From: CAZMGB01 sp964565775
GTDB taxonomy: Bacteria; Chloroflexota; Dehalococcoidia; DSTF01; JALHUB01
Direction of reading: 5' to 3'
DNA: 64,000 nt
NCBI GenBank assembly: GCA_964565775.1
Contig: CAZMGB010000008.1
Span: 1-64,000 of the forward strand
The notes beneath the pieces are model-generated. The model did not search any database. It saw nothing but the letters and a program-made list of their open reading frames with translations, and had not been told where the DNA came from. Of the stretch, positions 34,909 to 44,001 are shown in pieces. The translations under genes were made by a program, and so were the position numbers. Every line of letters starts with the position of its first letter. The first letter of the stretch is position 1.

Positions 34909-35856
34909 GTGGCAGGGACGAGGATTCGATTCGGCATCCAGACGCCGCTAGTCATCGACTGGCAGGACATGCTCCGGTTCTGGCGCTTCCTGGACAGGGA
35001 GACACGGTTCGACAGCGCCTGGACGTTCGACCACTTCGTCCCTCCCATGCCCGGGCAGGACCCGCTCGGGCCGTGCCTGGAGGGCTGGACGGCACTGGCG
35101 GCGCTTGCTCAGGCCACGGAACGTTTGCGCCTGGGCTGCCTGGTTACGGGCGTGACTTATCGACATCCCTCTGTGCTGGCCAAGATGGCCGCCACCGTCG
35201 ACCAGATCAGCGGCGGTCGACTGGAGTTCGGCCTGGGCGCCGGCTGGCACGAGGGCGAGCACCGCGCCTACGGCATCCCCTTCTACACCGTGCGGGAGCG
35301 CCAGGACCGTCTGGAGGAAGCCGTCGAGCTCATCCACCTGCTCCTCAAGGCCAACGGCACAGTCAGTTTCCAGGGACGCTACTACAAGCTTGCCGACGCA
35401 CCGTTCAACCCTCCACCCGTGCAGAAACCGCACCCGCCCTTCCTCATCGGGGGCGGCGGAGAGAAACGGACGCTGCGAACCCTCGCTCGCTTCGGCGACA
35501 TCATGAACGTCTCCGGCCCGCCAGCCGTCGTCCGCCACAAGATAGAGGTCCTCGAAGGCCACTGTAGGGACATCGGGCGAGACCCGCAGGAGATCGAGAA
35601 GTCGGTCTTCATTCCGATTGTGCTTACGGAGCGCCAGGACATCATCGACCGGGTCGTCTCGATGTCGACGGCGCAGGGTGTCTCTCTTGAGGAAGCGAGG
35701 CGCATGACGCCGGCGGGTTCGGCCGACCACATCCGCGATGTCATCGGGCAATATGCCGAGATAGGGGTCAGCTACTTCATCATGATGAGCCAGGGGCCCT
35801 ACAACCTCGACCGCTACCGTCGCATCGCGGACGAGATAGTGGCCTCGTTTCTGTGA
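34909..35856 (+). CDS. LLM-class F420-dependent oxidoreductase
   Basis: This 315-residue luciferase-like monooxygenase-fold protein has the family motifs WTFDHF, LGCLVTGVTYRHPSVLAKMAATVDQISGGRLEFGLGAGW and PFLIGGGGEKRTLR. Such proteins mostly use coenzyme F420 when found in this sequence branch; the substrate is not predictable. The start is GTG. A TATCAT box at 34850-34855 could be its -10 element, without a good -35. Confidence 0.85.
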   Translation: MAGTRIRFGIQTPLVIDWQDMLRFWRFLDRETRFDSAWTFDHFVPPMPGQDPLGPCLEGWTALAALAQATERLRLGCLVTGVTYRHPSVLAKMAATVDQISGGRLEFGLGAGWHEGEHRAYGIPFYTVRERQDRLEEAVELIHLLLKANGTVSFQGRYYKLADAPFNPPPVQKPHPPFLIGGGGEKRTLRTLARFGDIMNVSGPPAVVRHKIEVLEGHCRDIGRDPQEIEKSVFIPIVLTERQDIIDRVVSMSTAQGVSLEEARRMTPAGSADHIRDVIGQYAEIGVSYFIMMSQGPYNLDRYRRIADEIVASFL

Positions 35857-35928
35857 ACGGCTCGGAACTGTGAAGAGGCGGGAGCGGAGAGCGAAACCGT
35901 CGACGGTGGGACCTGGGCGGCGAGGCGA

Positions 35929-36384
35929 CTAGTCCTTGGCGGTGATCTCGTAGCTGATGCGCCAGTCGGAGTTGAGGTTGAGGATCTCGAGAATGTGCTG
36001 AAGCCGCTCCCGGTCCCAGCGGACGTCCTGGAACGTGTCGGGGCTGATGCACATCACCAGGGTCTCCGTGCCGAAGGGGTCGAGGCGGAGGCCGCGCAGG
36101 TCAGCCCCCGTCATGTCGGCGTGGTGGAAGGCGGCGCCGCGAGCGTCAGCGTTCCGCAGGTCGGCTCCGTTGAACTTCACGTTGGTGAGTCTGGCTCCGC
36201 GCAGATCGCACCCCGCCAGGTTTGCGCCGCGCAGGTCGGCGCCCATGAGGCGCGCCGAGTGCAGGTCCCGACCGGAGAGGTCGGCTCCAGCGAGGTCAAG
36301 CTCGGCGTTGGGGTTCTCCTCAGAGAAGCGGTTGATGGCCTCGACGCCCTGATCGACCAGAGCCAGGTGTTCAGCGTTCGCCAT
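35929..36384 (-). CDS. Pentapeptide repeat protein
   Basis: This 151-residue protein has about eleven A(D/N)LxG-type repeats between residues 28 and 100, enough for nearly three turns of a right-handed beta-helix. A non-repeat C-terminal part (about 101-151, FQDVRWDRERLQHILEILNL) follows. Soluble, no signal peptide. Pentapeptide proteins range from gyrase protectors to scaffold proteins; nothing here distinguishes. It is downstream of the kinase gene on the same strand. Confidence 0.85.
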   Translation of the reverse strand: MANAEHLALVDQGVEAINRFSEENPNAELDLAGADLSGRDLHSARLMGADLRGANLAGCDLRGARLTNVKFNGADLRNADARGAAFHHADMTGADLRGLRLDPFGTETLVMCISPDTFQDVRWDRERLQHILEILNLNSDWRISYEITAKD

Positions 36385-36488
36385 GACCTCATCATCCTAG
36401 CCAATCGGCCCGTCGTCGTGCAAGCGCTTGCAAGAGCCCGGACCATGCGCTCGCCGAGTTCCATGCTTGGTCGTAGCCCTTCGCTCCC

Positions 36489-38492
36489 CTAGGGCCTGGC
36501 TTCTTCGGACGCCAAAGAGGTGGCGGGCTCGGGGTCCACGTACCGTCGCACGTACGTGTAATCGAATTGCCGGCTGGGGAAGTTCACCTGGTTGACTTGC
36601 CAGGTGAGGAAGCGCACTTCGTCGATGGCGGTCTGCGCCGACGAGAATGCCACACCTGAGGCGCGAAGCACGTCATCGACGTAGAGGTCGTAGCTGCCCG
36701 CCGACACGTTGGCAACCACCTCGACGTCCGCGGCTCCAGAAACTACCCCCGCTTCCGTCACGGCCTGGCCCACCTGGTAGCCTAACCCCGCCTGGTCCCT
36801 CATGCCCTGGTCGGGACCAGCCCATAGAAGACTGGGGCCCACCCCAGCGTTCGCGAACGTATCGGCCTGAGGCGGCGGGTTCGCCATCTCGAGGCTGTTG
36901 CCTAGCTGCATCTGAACCCGATATGTCTGCTCTACGGGACTCCGCACCCAGTTGAAGCCAGTCCTCCAGACCAACCCATCGCTGATTGGCCCGAAGGTGT
37001 GCTCCGCCACCGGCCGGTTGTCGAGGTCCGACGTCACGTTGAAGACGAGCGCGTCGCTGCCGATGTCGACGTCCCCCGTGCTCTCGTACACCGCCCAGCC
37101 CCGGCCCACGACGTCGCTGTCCGCGCGGTCGAAGAAGTCCGCGAACTGGAACACGCCCCTCTCGTCCGCCGGAGGGTCGCTGGCCGTGGGGTTGCCATAG
37201 TACAGGTAGTAGTCTCCATCGGATGAGGATGCGTCGATCCCTGCCTGAAGCTTGAACCAGATCTTCGTGGAGTCGCTGTCCCAGGAAGAGCCCGGCTCCA
37301 GCACACGGTCCAGCTCCTGCCAGCCCGTGCCCGTCCAGTAGAGCACCCGCACATCATCGCCGTCATCCTGCGACTCGCCGCTGCTCACGAGGCCAGCGTG
37401 CCCCAACGTCACCGAAACCGAGTAGCCGCTGGGCACCGTTGCCGCGCCCGCCGTGACGGCGATCGGCTCACGGAACCGATAGTCTGCATCCCACCAGGCA
37501 GGCCCAGGCATGGAGGTAGATCCTGACGAGTTGGCGCTGATCAGGAACGCCAGCACCGCCGCCACCACCGCCAGTGTTCCTCCCGCCAGCGCGAGCCCGC
37601 CATAGAGCCACTTCCTTCGGCCGTGCCCAGCCGACGGCGGGGCAGGCGCAACGTGCCGCGGCGGCCCCTCATCGTGCGGCGTGGCCCCGGCAGGAGCTTG
37701 CGGAGGGAGCGCCTGGAGCAGCTCACCCGGGTCCTGGAAGCGAGCGATGGGGTTCTTGGCCAGACAGCGCTCCAGAACGGCCTCCACGCCGGCCGGGTCC
37801 GCCAGTCGTAGAGGAGGCGGCTGGGCCACTACGTGCAGACGCATGACAGCCATCGGGTTGTCAGCCTCGAAGGGCACCCTCCCCGACAGCATCTCGTACA
37901 GGATAACCCCGAGAGAGTAGATGTCAGAGCGGATGTCCGCCCGGCCCTGCAAGAGCTCTGGTGCGGCATATTCGGGTGTGGCCCGGAAGAGACTCCTCTG
38001 GCTCCTGGCGAGGTCCCACAGCGCCTTCGCTATGCCGAAATCGGAAACCTTGGCAGTGCCGTCCTCGGCGATGATGACGTTGCCGGGCTTGATGTCACCA
38101 TGCGTGACGCCCGCGCGGTGGGCCGCCTGGAGGGCCTCCGCCACCTGTCTGGCGATCGTGAGGGCCTCATCTACCGAAAGGCGCCCGCGCTCCTGGAGCA
38201 ACCGGGCAAGCGTCTTGCCCTCCACATACTCCGTCACGAGAAAGTGCTGGTCGCCATCCTGGCCGTGGTCGAGGATGCGGACAACGTGGGGGCTCTCGAG
38301 GCCCATGGCCGCGCGAGCTTCGCGCTGGAATCGGCCAGGGAAGTTGAGGGCCTTCGTAAGGTGAGGGTGAAGAACCTTAAGGCTTACGGTAGCACCGGTA
38401 TGGGCATCGCGGGCGAGGTAGACAGTGCCCTTGCCGCCGGAGCCAAGCTCGCGCAGCACCTGGTAACGGCCTGCGATCAGGCGGTCGGGCAT
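36489..38492 (-). CDS. Receptor-like Ser/Thr kinase with external DUF2341 domain
   Basis: This 667-residue protein has an intracellular PknB-type kinase (about 8-262), a linker rich in Pro/Ala, one membrane helix (296-319) and an external part of about 340 residues. The external part starts with a DUF2341 domain (WWDADYRFREPI) and continues as a concanavalin-like beta-sandwich. Kinase landmarks: glycine loop GSGGKG, Lys39, Glu58, catalytic loop HGDIKPGN (Asp133), DFG at 151-153 and ATPEYAAPE. The catalytic loop has Gly132 in place of the usual Arg, so it is a non-RD kinase and may not need activation-loop phosphorylation. DUF2341 is often in sugar-binding surface proteins, so it may sense glycans. 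The start at 38492 gives the kinase N-terminus MPDRLIAGRY. Confidence 0.88.
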   Translation of the reverse strand: MPDRLIAGRYQVLRELGSGGKGTVYLARDAHTGATVSLKVLHPHLTKALNFPGRFQREARAAMGLESPHVVRILDHGQDGDQHFLVTEYVEGKTLARLLQERGRLSVDEALTIARQVAEALQAAHRAGVTHGDIKPGNVIIAEDGTAKVSDFGIAKALWDLARSQRSLFRATPEYAAPELLQGRADIRSDIYSLGVILYEMLSGRVPFEADNPMAVMRLHVVAQPPPLRLADPAGVEAVLERCLAKNPIARFQDPGELLQALPPQAPAGATPHDEGPPRHVAPAPPSAGHGRRKWLYGGLALAGGTLAVVAAVLAFLISANSSGSTSMPGPAWWDADYRFREPIAVTAGAATVPSGYSVSVTLGHAGLVSSGESQDDGDDVRVLYWTGTGWQELDRVLEPGSSWDSDSTKIWFKLQAGIDASSSDGDYYLYYGNPTASDPPADERGVFQFADFFDRADSDVVGRGWAVYESTGDVDIGSDALVFNVTSDLDNRPVAEHTFGPISDGLVWRTGFNWVRSPVEQTYRVQMQLGNSLEMANPPPQADTFANAGVGPSLLWAGPDQGMRDQAGLGYQVGQAVTEAGVVSGAADVEVVANVSAGSYDLYVDDVLRASGVAFSSAQTAIDEVRFLTWQVNQVNFPSRQFDYTYVRRYVDPEPATSLASEEARP

Positions 38493-38762
38493 GCTCTTTG
38501 CCCCAAGAGCTTCGGAACGCGCCTCAGCAGCTCCCAGCGTACACCCAAAGGCTCGCCCTCGCTTCCAAGCGGGCCGGTAGGCGGTAGGTGCCGCCCAGGG
38601 CCGGAGCGGCCGCAGCAACGCCTACTGCCGCCACGCCGATGCCATTTACGGCTCCTCCGAACCGGGAGCCCCATCATCTCGCGCCAATAATACCATCTCT
38701 GGCCCAGCGCGCAGTGCGGGGGAGAGGGGGCTAGAGGGGCGGGGAAGATGGCCGCCAGGCGA

Positions 38763-38797
38763 GAAAGAAATACTCCCCCGCCAGCCAGACGGAGGAG
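38763..38797 (-). terminator. Intrinsic terminator of ssrA
   Basis: On the minus strand CTCCTCCG pairs with CGGGGGAG (8 bp, one G-U) around a 9-base loop and is followed by TATTTCTTTC. It lies 16 bases past the CCA end of the tmRNA. Confidence 0.75.
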
Positions 38798-38812
38798 CAT
38801 GAAAGAAGCGAT

Positions 38813-39166
38813 TGGTGGAGACGGGGGAGAATTGAACTCCCCGTCCAGTGGAAGAACGTCCTGAGTCTACTACAAGCTTAGCCGGCCTATTGGATGTCGT
38901 CGCCCCGCGAGCCGCACCGGCAGGCTTTCGGGGGACCAGCCGATAGTCTTAGGCCGCCCCTATCGACATCAGGACAGCAGCACCCCGACTTTGCGTCGCC
39001 GACTCCCCACCCATCGGGGCGAGGTGAGGGTCGACGTGGTCGGCCTCTTAGGCCGCCAGGGCGAATTCAGCTTCGCCAGTTATCGTTTGCCACCTGTTTA
39101 GCGAGGTTGATGGCACCTCGGCTTGCAACTCAGGTCCGTCGTTCCCTGTCGAACCCTTTCGTCCCC
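38813..39166 (-). ncRNA. ssrA: Transfer-messenger RNA (tmRNA)
   Basis: This 354-base tmRNA rescues stalled ribosomes with SmpB. The 5' end GGGGACG pairs with CGTCTCC at the 3' end, which closes with ACCA. The TTCGACAGGG segment after the acceptor strand and the T-arm GGGGAGTTCAATTCTCCCC are diagnostic. The tag reading frame ends in GCC CTG GCG GCC TAA, encoding A-L-A-A. The most likely resume codon is GGC at 39077, after ATAACT, giving the short tag GEAEFALAA (39048-39077). An upstream GCAAACGATAAC looks like a standard alanine resume site but is one base out of frame with ALAA. Confidence 0.95.
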
Positions 39167-39174
39167 GTACCGCA

Positions 39175-39203
39175 ATTATACCACCTGCGTGCGCGCCTCT
39201 AAA
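39175..39203 (-). promoter_or_regulatory. Promoter of ssrA
   Basis: On the minus strand TTTAGA, 17 bases, then a perfect TATAAT. Eight bases separate TATAAT from the first G of the tmRNA, which matches a sigma-70-type start. Confidence 0.75.
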
Positions 39204-39223
39204 CGCCAGGAAGGCGGTCCGGC

Positions 39224-39673
39224 TCATCGCTGCCGCAGCGCCCGCTGCATCTGCCGCTCAGCTTCTCGCCGGGCGATGGCCTGTCGCTTGTCATACTTGC
39301 GGCGGCCCCGGGCCAGGGCCAGCTCCAACTTGGCCATGCCCCTCTTGAGATAGAGCCGCAGGGGCACCAGGGTCAGGCCCTGCTCGTTCACGGCCCGCGC
39401 CAGCTCCCGTATCTCCGACTTGTGGAGCAGCAGCTTCCGCGGCCGCGTGGGCTCGTGGTTGAAGCGGCTGGCGGCAGGGTAGGGGGCGATGTGGGCGCCC
39501 ACCAGCCAGAGCTCCGATCCCTCCGGCCGGGCATAGGCCTCTCTCAGACTGATCCTACCCTCGCGGATCGACTTGATCTCGGTGCCGGTGAGGGCAAGGC
39601 CGGCCTCGATCCGCTCCACGATCTCGTAATCGTGGCGGGCCTTTCGGTTGACGACGACGGTCTTCTCGGCCAT
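39224..39673 (-). CDS. smpB: SsrA-binding protein SmpB
   Basis: This 149-residue SmpB binds the tRNA-like part of tmRNA and brings it to stalled ribosomes. NRKARHDYEIVERIEAGLALTGTEIKSIR and the basic tail KRGMAKLELALARGRRKYDKR are diagnostic, and the length is typical. It lies just upstream of ssrA on the same strand and downstream of the S41 protease gene. Confidence 0.98.
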   Translation of the reverse strand: MAEKTVVVNRKARHDYEIVERIEAGLALTGTEIKSIREGRISLREAYARPEGSELWLVGAHIAPYPAASRFNHEPTRPRKLLLHKSEIRELARAVNEQGLTLVPLRLYLKRGMAKLELALARGRRKYDKRQAIARREAERQMQRALRQR

Positions 39674-39721
39674 GGTGCCGCACCGGGGGCTGGTGCAACG
39701 GCTTCAGAAAGGCGGCCGCCG

Positions 39722-40981
39722 CTAGGGGACGGTGGCCGGCTCCGCGGGAACGCTGGCCTCAGCGCGGAGGTAGTCGACGGCCCGCTGGGCCTGGACGTCG
39801 CGCTTCATGTCTATGTCTTCGTCCGTTGGGACCACTTCGATGTCGGGCCTGACACCGACGCCGTCGATCTGGATCCGGTCAGGCGTAAGCCAGCGGGCGA
39901 TGCTGACGAAGAGAGCGCCGCCATCGCGGAGTGGGCGTGCGACGTTGACCGTGCCCTTGCCGAAGGTCTTCTCGCCCATGAGGACGGCCCTCCCGTTATC
40001 AGAGAGCGCCGCCGACAGCACCTCGGCGCCGCTGGCGCTGAACTGGTCGACGAGCACCACGATGGGAATGTCCGTAGCCTCGCCCCCGGGGCGGGCATTG
40101 AAGCTGCGCTCCCCGCCACCGCGGTCAACCTCATAGAGGATAGTACCGCCATCAAGAAACATGTCCGCGACGTTCACGACGGCGGTCAGAAGGCCGCCGG
40201 GATTGCTGCGCAGGTCGAGGACGAGACCGTGGTAGTTGCCGGCGCTGATCTCCTTCAGGATCGGCTCCAGTTCCGATTCGGTGAGGGCCGTGAACTCACG
40301 GATGTGGACATAAGCGATGTCCGCGGCGACGTCGCCGTTGGAATCCTTCAGCTCGCCTCCCGGGGGCACCGTGGTGACGCTTTCCACCTTGATCTCATCT
40401 CGCGTGATGGTGAGGTCCTCTATCGCCCCGTCGGTATGCTTGACCGTCAGCGTCACGTCGGTGCCCCGAGGGCCGCGGATCTTGAGCACTGCCTTGTCTA
40501 CCGACCAGTCCTGGGTGGACTCGCCATCAACAGCCATGATCACGTCGCCGGCACGGATTCCAGCCGCCTCGGCGGGCGTACCGCGGATAGGCGCGACGAT
40601 GACGATCTCGCCGTTCTCCTCAGAGACGGTGGCGCCTATGCCCTCGAAGGTGCCCGAAGGGAGGACGCTGACGTTGTACGTAGTGGGGTCCACGTAGAAG
40701 GTGCCGTGGTCAGAGAGGGTATCGAGGACGCCGTTGATCGCCGCTTCGTATAGGGTCTGTGGGTCGATGCGGCCGGGATCGACGTAGTCCTTTCCCAGAA
40801 TGTCGAGGATGTCGTTCAGGATGCCGAAATCCGGGGTGCCGGTCGACGTAGACGCGGCCGGGGCCGAGGTCGAGGACGCGCTGCCGCCGCCGCTATCGAG
40901 TACGTAGCCAGCGCAGAAGGCGAACGCAATCAGCGCCGCCGCAAGCAGCGAAACGACACTCCAGCGGGCTACCCTCAGCAT
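39722..40981 (-). CDS. C-terminal processing protease, S41 family
   Basis: This 419-residue protease has an N-terminal signal anchor (7-27), a PDZ domain (about 108-190) and a C-terminal S41 domain with Ser317 (QFSASGAEV) and Lys342 (TFGKGTVN), which have the 25-residue spacing of the Ser-Lys dyad. It acts outside the membrane on protein C-termini. Its association with smpB and ssrA is suggestive because tail-specific proteases degrade tmRNA-tagged exported proteins in some bacteria. Forty-eight bases separate it from smpB. Confidence 0.93.
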   Translation of the reverse strand: MLRVARWSVVSLLAAALIAFAFCAGYVLDSGGGSASSTSAPAASTSTGTPDFGILNDILDILGKDYVDPGRIDPQTLYEAAINGVLDTLSDHGTFYVDPTTYNVSVLPSGTFEGIGATVSEENGEIVIVAPIRGTPAEAAGIRAGDVIMAVDGESTQDWSVDKAVLKIRGPRGTDVTLTVKHTDGAIEDLTITRDEIKVESVTTVPPGGELKDSNGDVAADIAYVHIREFTALTESELEPILKEISAGNYHGLVLDLRSNPGGLLTAVVNVADMFLDGGTILYEVDRGGGERSFNARPGGEATDIPIVVLVDQFSASGAEVLSAALSDNGRAVLMGEKTFGKGTVNVARPLRDGGALFVSIARWLTPDRIQIDGVGVRPDIEVVPTDEDIDMKRDVQAQRAVDYLRAEASVPAEPATVP

Positions 40982-41189
40982 GATCCGATCGATCCTTCAG
41001 CGAGAATACGCCACATAAAGTAGGAGTCGACCGCGCATTCAAGTCTCCGCGCTCGGTCAAGCCTCAGTCTAGCATCTCCAGTGCAGCCTTGCAATTTGGC
41101 TGGGCGCACCGTCCGCAGCAGGCAGTGGAGGCTGGCATATGCTTGACATAAGATTGGCCGCACCCCACAGCGTGGTACTCCCAAACGCG

Positions 41190-42104
41190 CTAGACACGAG
41201 GGGGCGGATGCGGAGACGAAGCGCGTCCCGCCAGCGCGGGCATCGTTAGATGCTTGGTCGCACGCGGTCGCGGCTTGCGCCGTGCCGCCTTCCGCTTAAC
41301 TGCGTAGAGAGCATGGTCGGCACAAAGGAGCAGGTCATCGACGGTGTCTCCATCTTCGGGGTAGGATGCGACCCCGACAGCAACGCCAACGTTGAGACTG
41401 GCGAGGAGGGCGGACTGCCACTCCTGAGTCGTCGAAAGCAGCCGCCTCATCTTGTCCGCCGCCGCTTCCGCTTGCTGCGGGTCGGTCTCAGGCAGGATTA
41501 CTCCGAACTCGTCGCCGCCGTATCGTGCTGCGATGTCAACCGATCTGAGGTTGGCTCCGATGAGATGGCCGATATAGGCGAGGAGGTCGTCCCCCATGAG
41601 ATGGCCGTATGTGTCGTTGACCTCCTTGAAGCCGTTCAGATCCAGCATCAGAAGGGACATGCGGTGTCCGTACCGTTGACACCGCTCCAGCTCGTACTGT
41701 AGCTGCTGTTGGAAGTAGCGGTGATTGTAGAGGTCGGTGAGGGAGTCGTGGTAGGCGAGGTGCTGGAACCGGCGATTCAGCTCCTCCAGGTGCTCGGCGT
41801 AGGCTCGCTCGAGCTTGACATTGGCCCTGCTAGACCAGGCCGACATTGCGAAGGCAGCCGCTCCCACGCCGAGTATGACGGCGACCTCGATGGTCCGCTG
41901 CAACGGCTGGCTCACCACCAGTTCGCCGCCGAGGGACCAGCCGATGAGTATCGCCACGAGCGCAACACCGAGCACGCGCATGGCGCGGACTATGCGAGCG
42001 CTCCGGTGGCTATCGCGCCGCCAGCCCTCAGACTGCCTCACGGGCTCCTCGGCCCCGGGAGAGGGCGGGCTGGCGAGCTGGCACTTCTGCGCCGCCGACT
42101 GCAC
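41190..42104 (-). CDS. Membrane diguanylate cyclase (GGDEF)
   Basis: This 304-residue enzyme makes cyclic di-GMP from two GTP. Two membrane helices (44-58, 72-90) lead through a coiled-coil-like linker to a GGDEF domain (about 115-275). The active site is intact (GGDEF at 196-200) and the inhibitory site RSVD at 187-190 has the standard five-residue spacing, so product feedback is expected. There is no sensor domain beyond the short hairpin of helices. The start is GTG with GGGGAG upstream. It is the only recognised c-di-GMP enzyme here and could feed the riboswitches at 13457 and 23088. Confidence 0.93.
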   Translation of the reverse strand: MQSAAQKCQLASPPSPGAEEPVRQSEGWRRDSHRSARIVRAMRVLGVALVAILIGWSLGGELVVSQPLQRTIEVAVILGVGAAAFAMSAWSSRANVKLERAYAEHLEELNRRFQHLAYHDSLTDLYNHRYFQQQLQYELERCQRYGHRMSLLMLDLNGFKEVNDTYGHLMGDDLLAYIGHLIGANLRSVDIAARYGGDEFGVILPETDPQQAEAAADKMRRLLSTTQEWQSALLASLNVGVAVGVASYPEDGDTVDDLLLCADHALYAVKRKAARRKPRPRATKHLTMPALAGRASSPHPPPRV

Positions 42105-42907
42105 GCTGATAGTTCTCCCCTCTATGCCGGAAAGGCTCTCTTCGGGCCCCGCATGCTCGGCCCTGCGGCACCGGAGGCCTCGCCATCACCGTGGCCGGGC
42201 TGCACACCGCGACCCTGATCGGTCATCGGTTCGCGGCAGACCGTGATGGCAGAAAGCGAGCGCTTGCGTCAGCTCCGCCGCCGGAGCCCTTTCGCCCTGC
42301 AAACAGGCGGCTCCAGGTCAGCGCGCCACTTTCGCTGCACGAACGGCTTGCACCCGGCCCGCTTTCGTTCATGGGCACCTCAGATACATAATCGGCCACC
42401 GCTTCACCAGGCTTGACAGGACGATGAGGAAGCGCGGCGTGAAACAAGTGTTCTATCGGCGCGGAAGCATGAACACATGCGGTAGAGCACCGGCAGTGAC
42501 GGATCAGCGTTCATCCAGGCGCCGGCGCGAAAGCGAGCTCCGACCATCGCGCGTGCGGCCCGAGGCGCAGACGAGGGCGAAGCGAGTCACGATGCGGCCA
42601 CCAGCGTCTCGGTCCGCCAGAGGCGCGGCCCGCGGCATCTGGCGTTTGCCATACTGCGGTCTCGCCACGCCGTGTCAGCGCCTCTCAACAGTCCCAGCGA
42701 TATCGAGGCAGGACTGCGCCGGAGCCGCGCGGCCGGCCATCCTACGCTCTACATAAGGGGATATAGTGCGAATATAATCATCGGCGCTGACGGCGCACTT
42801 GCCTGCCGCCGCCTCCTCGAATTCCGGCCCCCTTGGGTCGACATGCGCCTCAGCCGCGACATGCCCGGCTCGTTGCGAAAGGAACGCCTTCCAGAGGGAG
42901 AACGCAA
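42105..42907. other. Long intergenic region, no gene recognised
   Basis: About 800 bases between the divergent-side end of the GGDEF gene and the J-like gene hold no convincing coding sequence. A plus-strand TTGACA near 42413 and a TATAAT near 42775 are isolated. Several open frames exist only because the DNA is GC-rich. Confidence 0.4.
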
Positions 42908-42930
42908 GAAAGCGGCGGAAACCGCCGCTT
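42908..42930 (-). terminator. Intrinsic terminator of the J-like gene
   Basis: A perfect 9-bp stem AAGCGGCGG/CCGCCGCTT with a 3-base loop, followed on the minus strand by TCTTGCGTT. It lies 30 bases past the stop at 42960. Confidence 0.75.
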
Positions 42931-42959
42931 ACCCCACGCGAACCTTCTGCCCCTGCGCC

Positions 42960-43754
42960 CTACGGACCGCCGCCCGGCCGCTCGGCCCCCTCTCTCGGGT
43001 TCGCCTGTTCCGGCGAACCGGGGCGACTCGGCTGCCGGGGCTGCAACCCCTGCTCCTGCCGCCACCGTGCCACCATAGCGGCCGTCGACTCCCGCAGTGC
43101 CGAGGCGTCCGCTGTCGGCTGCCGCTGCCGCCGTTCATACGCTAGTCGCGCCACTCTAGACATGCGGCCGAAGCGCCACGGGAAGAGAGCGCAGAAGATC
43201 GCTACACCCCCCAGGATCAAGGTGAGGAAGACGGGCGCGCCGTACCGTAGAGCGATGCTGCCCAGGACAAGCAGGCCGACCGCGGTGACGGCCGCCTGCA
43301 ACGGTGGCATCTCCCAGCGGATGACGTCCGGAGAGCGTTCCTTATCGGGCTTCCTCTCTTCCTTCGCTGCACGCTTGGGCTTGTCGCTCTCGGCGGGCGC
43401 CGGCGCCGGTCCGGGACGAGTCTCGACGCCCCCGGCTGCCCGCTGCGCCCTGGTCAACTCGTCGTACCTTTGGCGCAGAGCCGGAGTCCTCAGCACGTTG
43501 TACGCGTCGTTGAGCTCGTCGAGCCGTTTGGCGGCCTCGGGCCTCGTCCCTATTTCCGCCTGGTACTGGCGTGCCAGATGCCAGTAGGCGTCCTCGATCA
43601 ATGAGGCGTCAGCCCTCGGGTGGACCCGCAGGACCTCGTAGTAGTCCTTGGGCCCAGCCTCGCTTCGCTTGCGGGAGACGAGCGACTTCACTTTTCCAGC
43701 CATCCCAAATCCAACAACGCGCAGAGGGCCAGAAGGTTTCAGCATCGCCAGCAT
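42960..43754 (-). CDS. J-domain-like membrane protein lacking HPD
   Basis: This 264-residue protein has a DnaJ-like helical domain (about 37-100, DYYEVLRVHPRADASLIEDAYWHLA and LNDAYNVLRTPALRQRYDEL). A charged linker and a hairpin of two membrane helices (152-169, 172-193) follow, and then a Gln/Pro-rich tail. The HPD tripeptide needed to stimulate Hsp70 is missing (RQYQAEIG at that place), so it is probably a J-like scaffold. The start is uncertain: ATG 43754 has AAAGG upstream; ATG 43703 is an alternative. A terminator follows. Confidence 0.75.
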   Translation of the reverse strand: MLAMLKPSGPLRVVGFGMAGKVKSLVSRKRSEAGPKDYYEVLRVHPRADASLIEDAYWHLARQYQAEIGTRPEAAKRLDELNDAYNVLRTPALRQRYDELTRAQRAAGGVETRPGPAPAPAESDKPKRAAKEERKPDKERSPDVIRWEMPPLQAAVTAVGLLVLGSIALRYGAPVFLTLILGGVAIFCALFPWRFGRMSRVARLAYERRQRQPTADASALRESTAAMVARWRQEQGLQPRQPSRPGSPEQANPREGAERPGGGP

Positions 43755-44001
43755 TCTTTGCCTTTGCAAACTGAGACTAGGGACAACGCAACTCGATGTC
43801 CCTTATCCCGATCTTCGGCAGAAGCCTCGAAATCCGCACCGAAAGGGCCACGCTGCGCCAAGGGAACCACGAGAGCCGACCCTCCGGTCGGCCCCCGCAC
43901 TCGGCAACCAGACCCCTGCTGCGCCGGATCTCGGTGCGCTGCCGCCGGCCAGCACGCGCACGCGAGCCCCGGCTACCAGGGTCAGACGTCTGTCGATCGG
44001 C

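Noticed and set aside
42424..42756. Arg-rich open frame in the large gap beside the J-like gene
   Set aside because: Composition is typical of random GC-rich DNA and no ribosome site or homology is seen.
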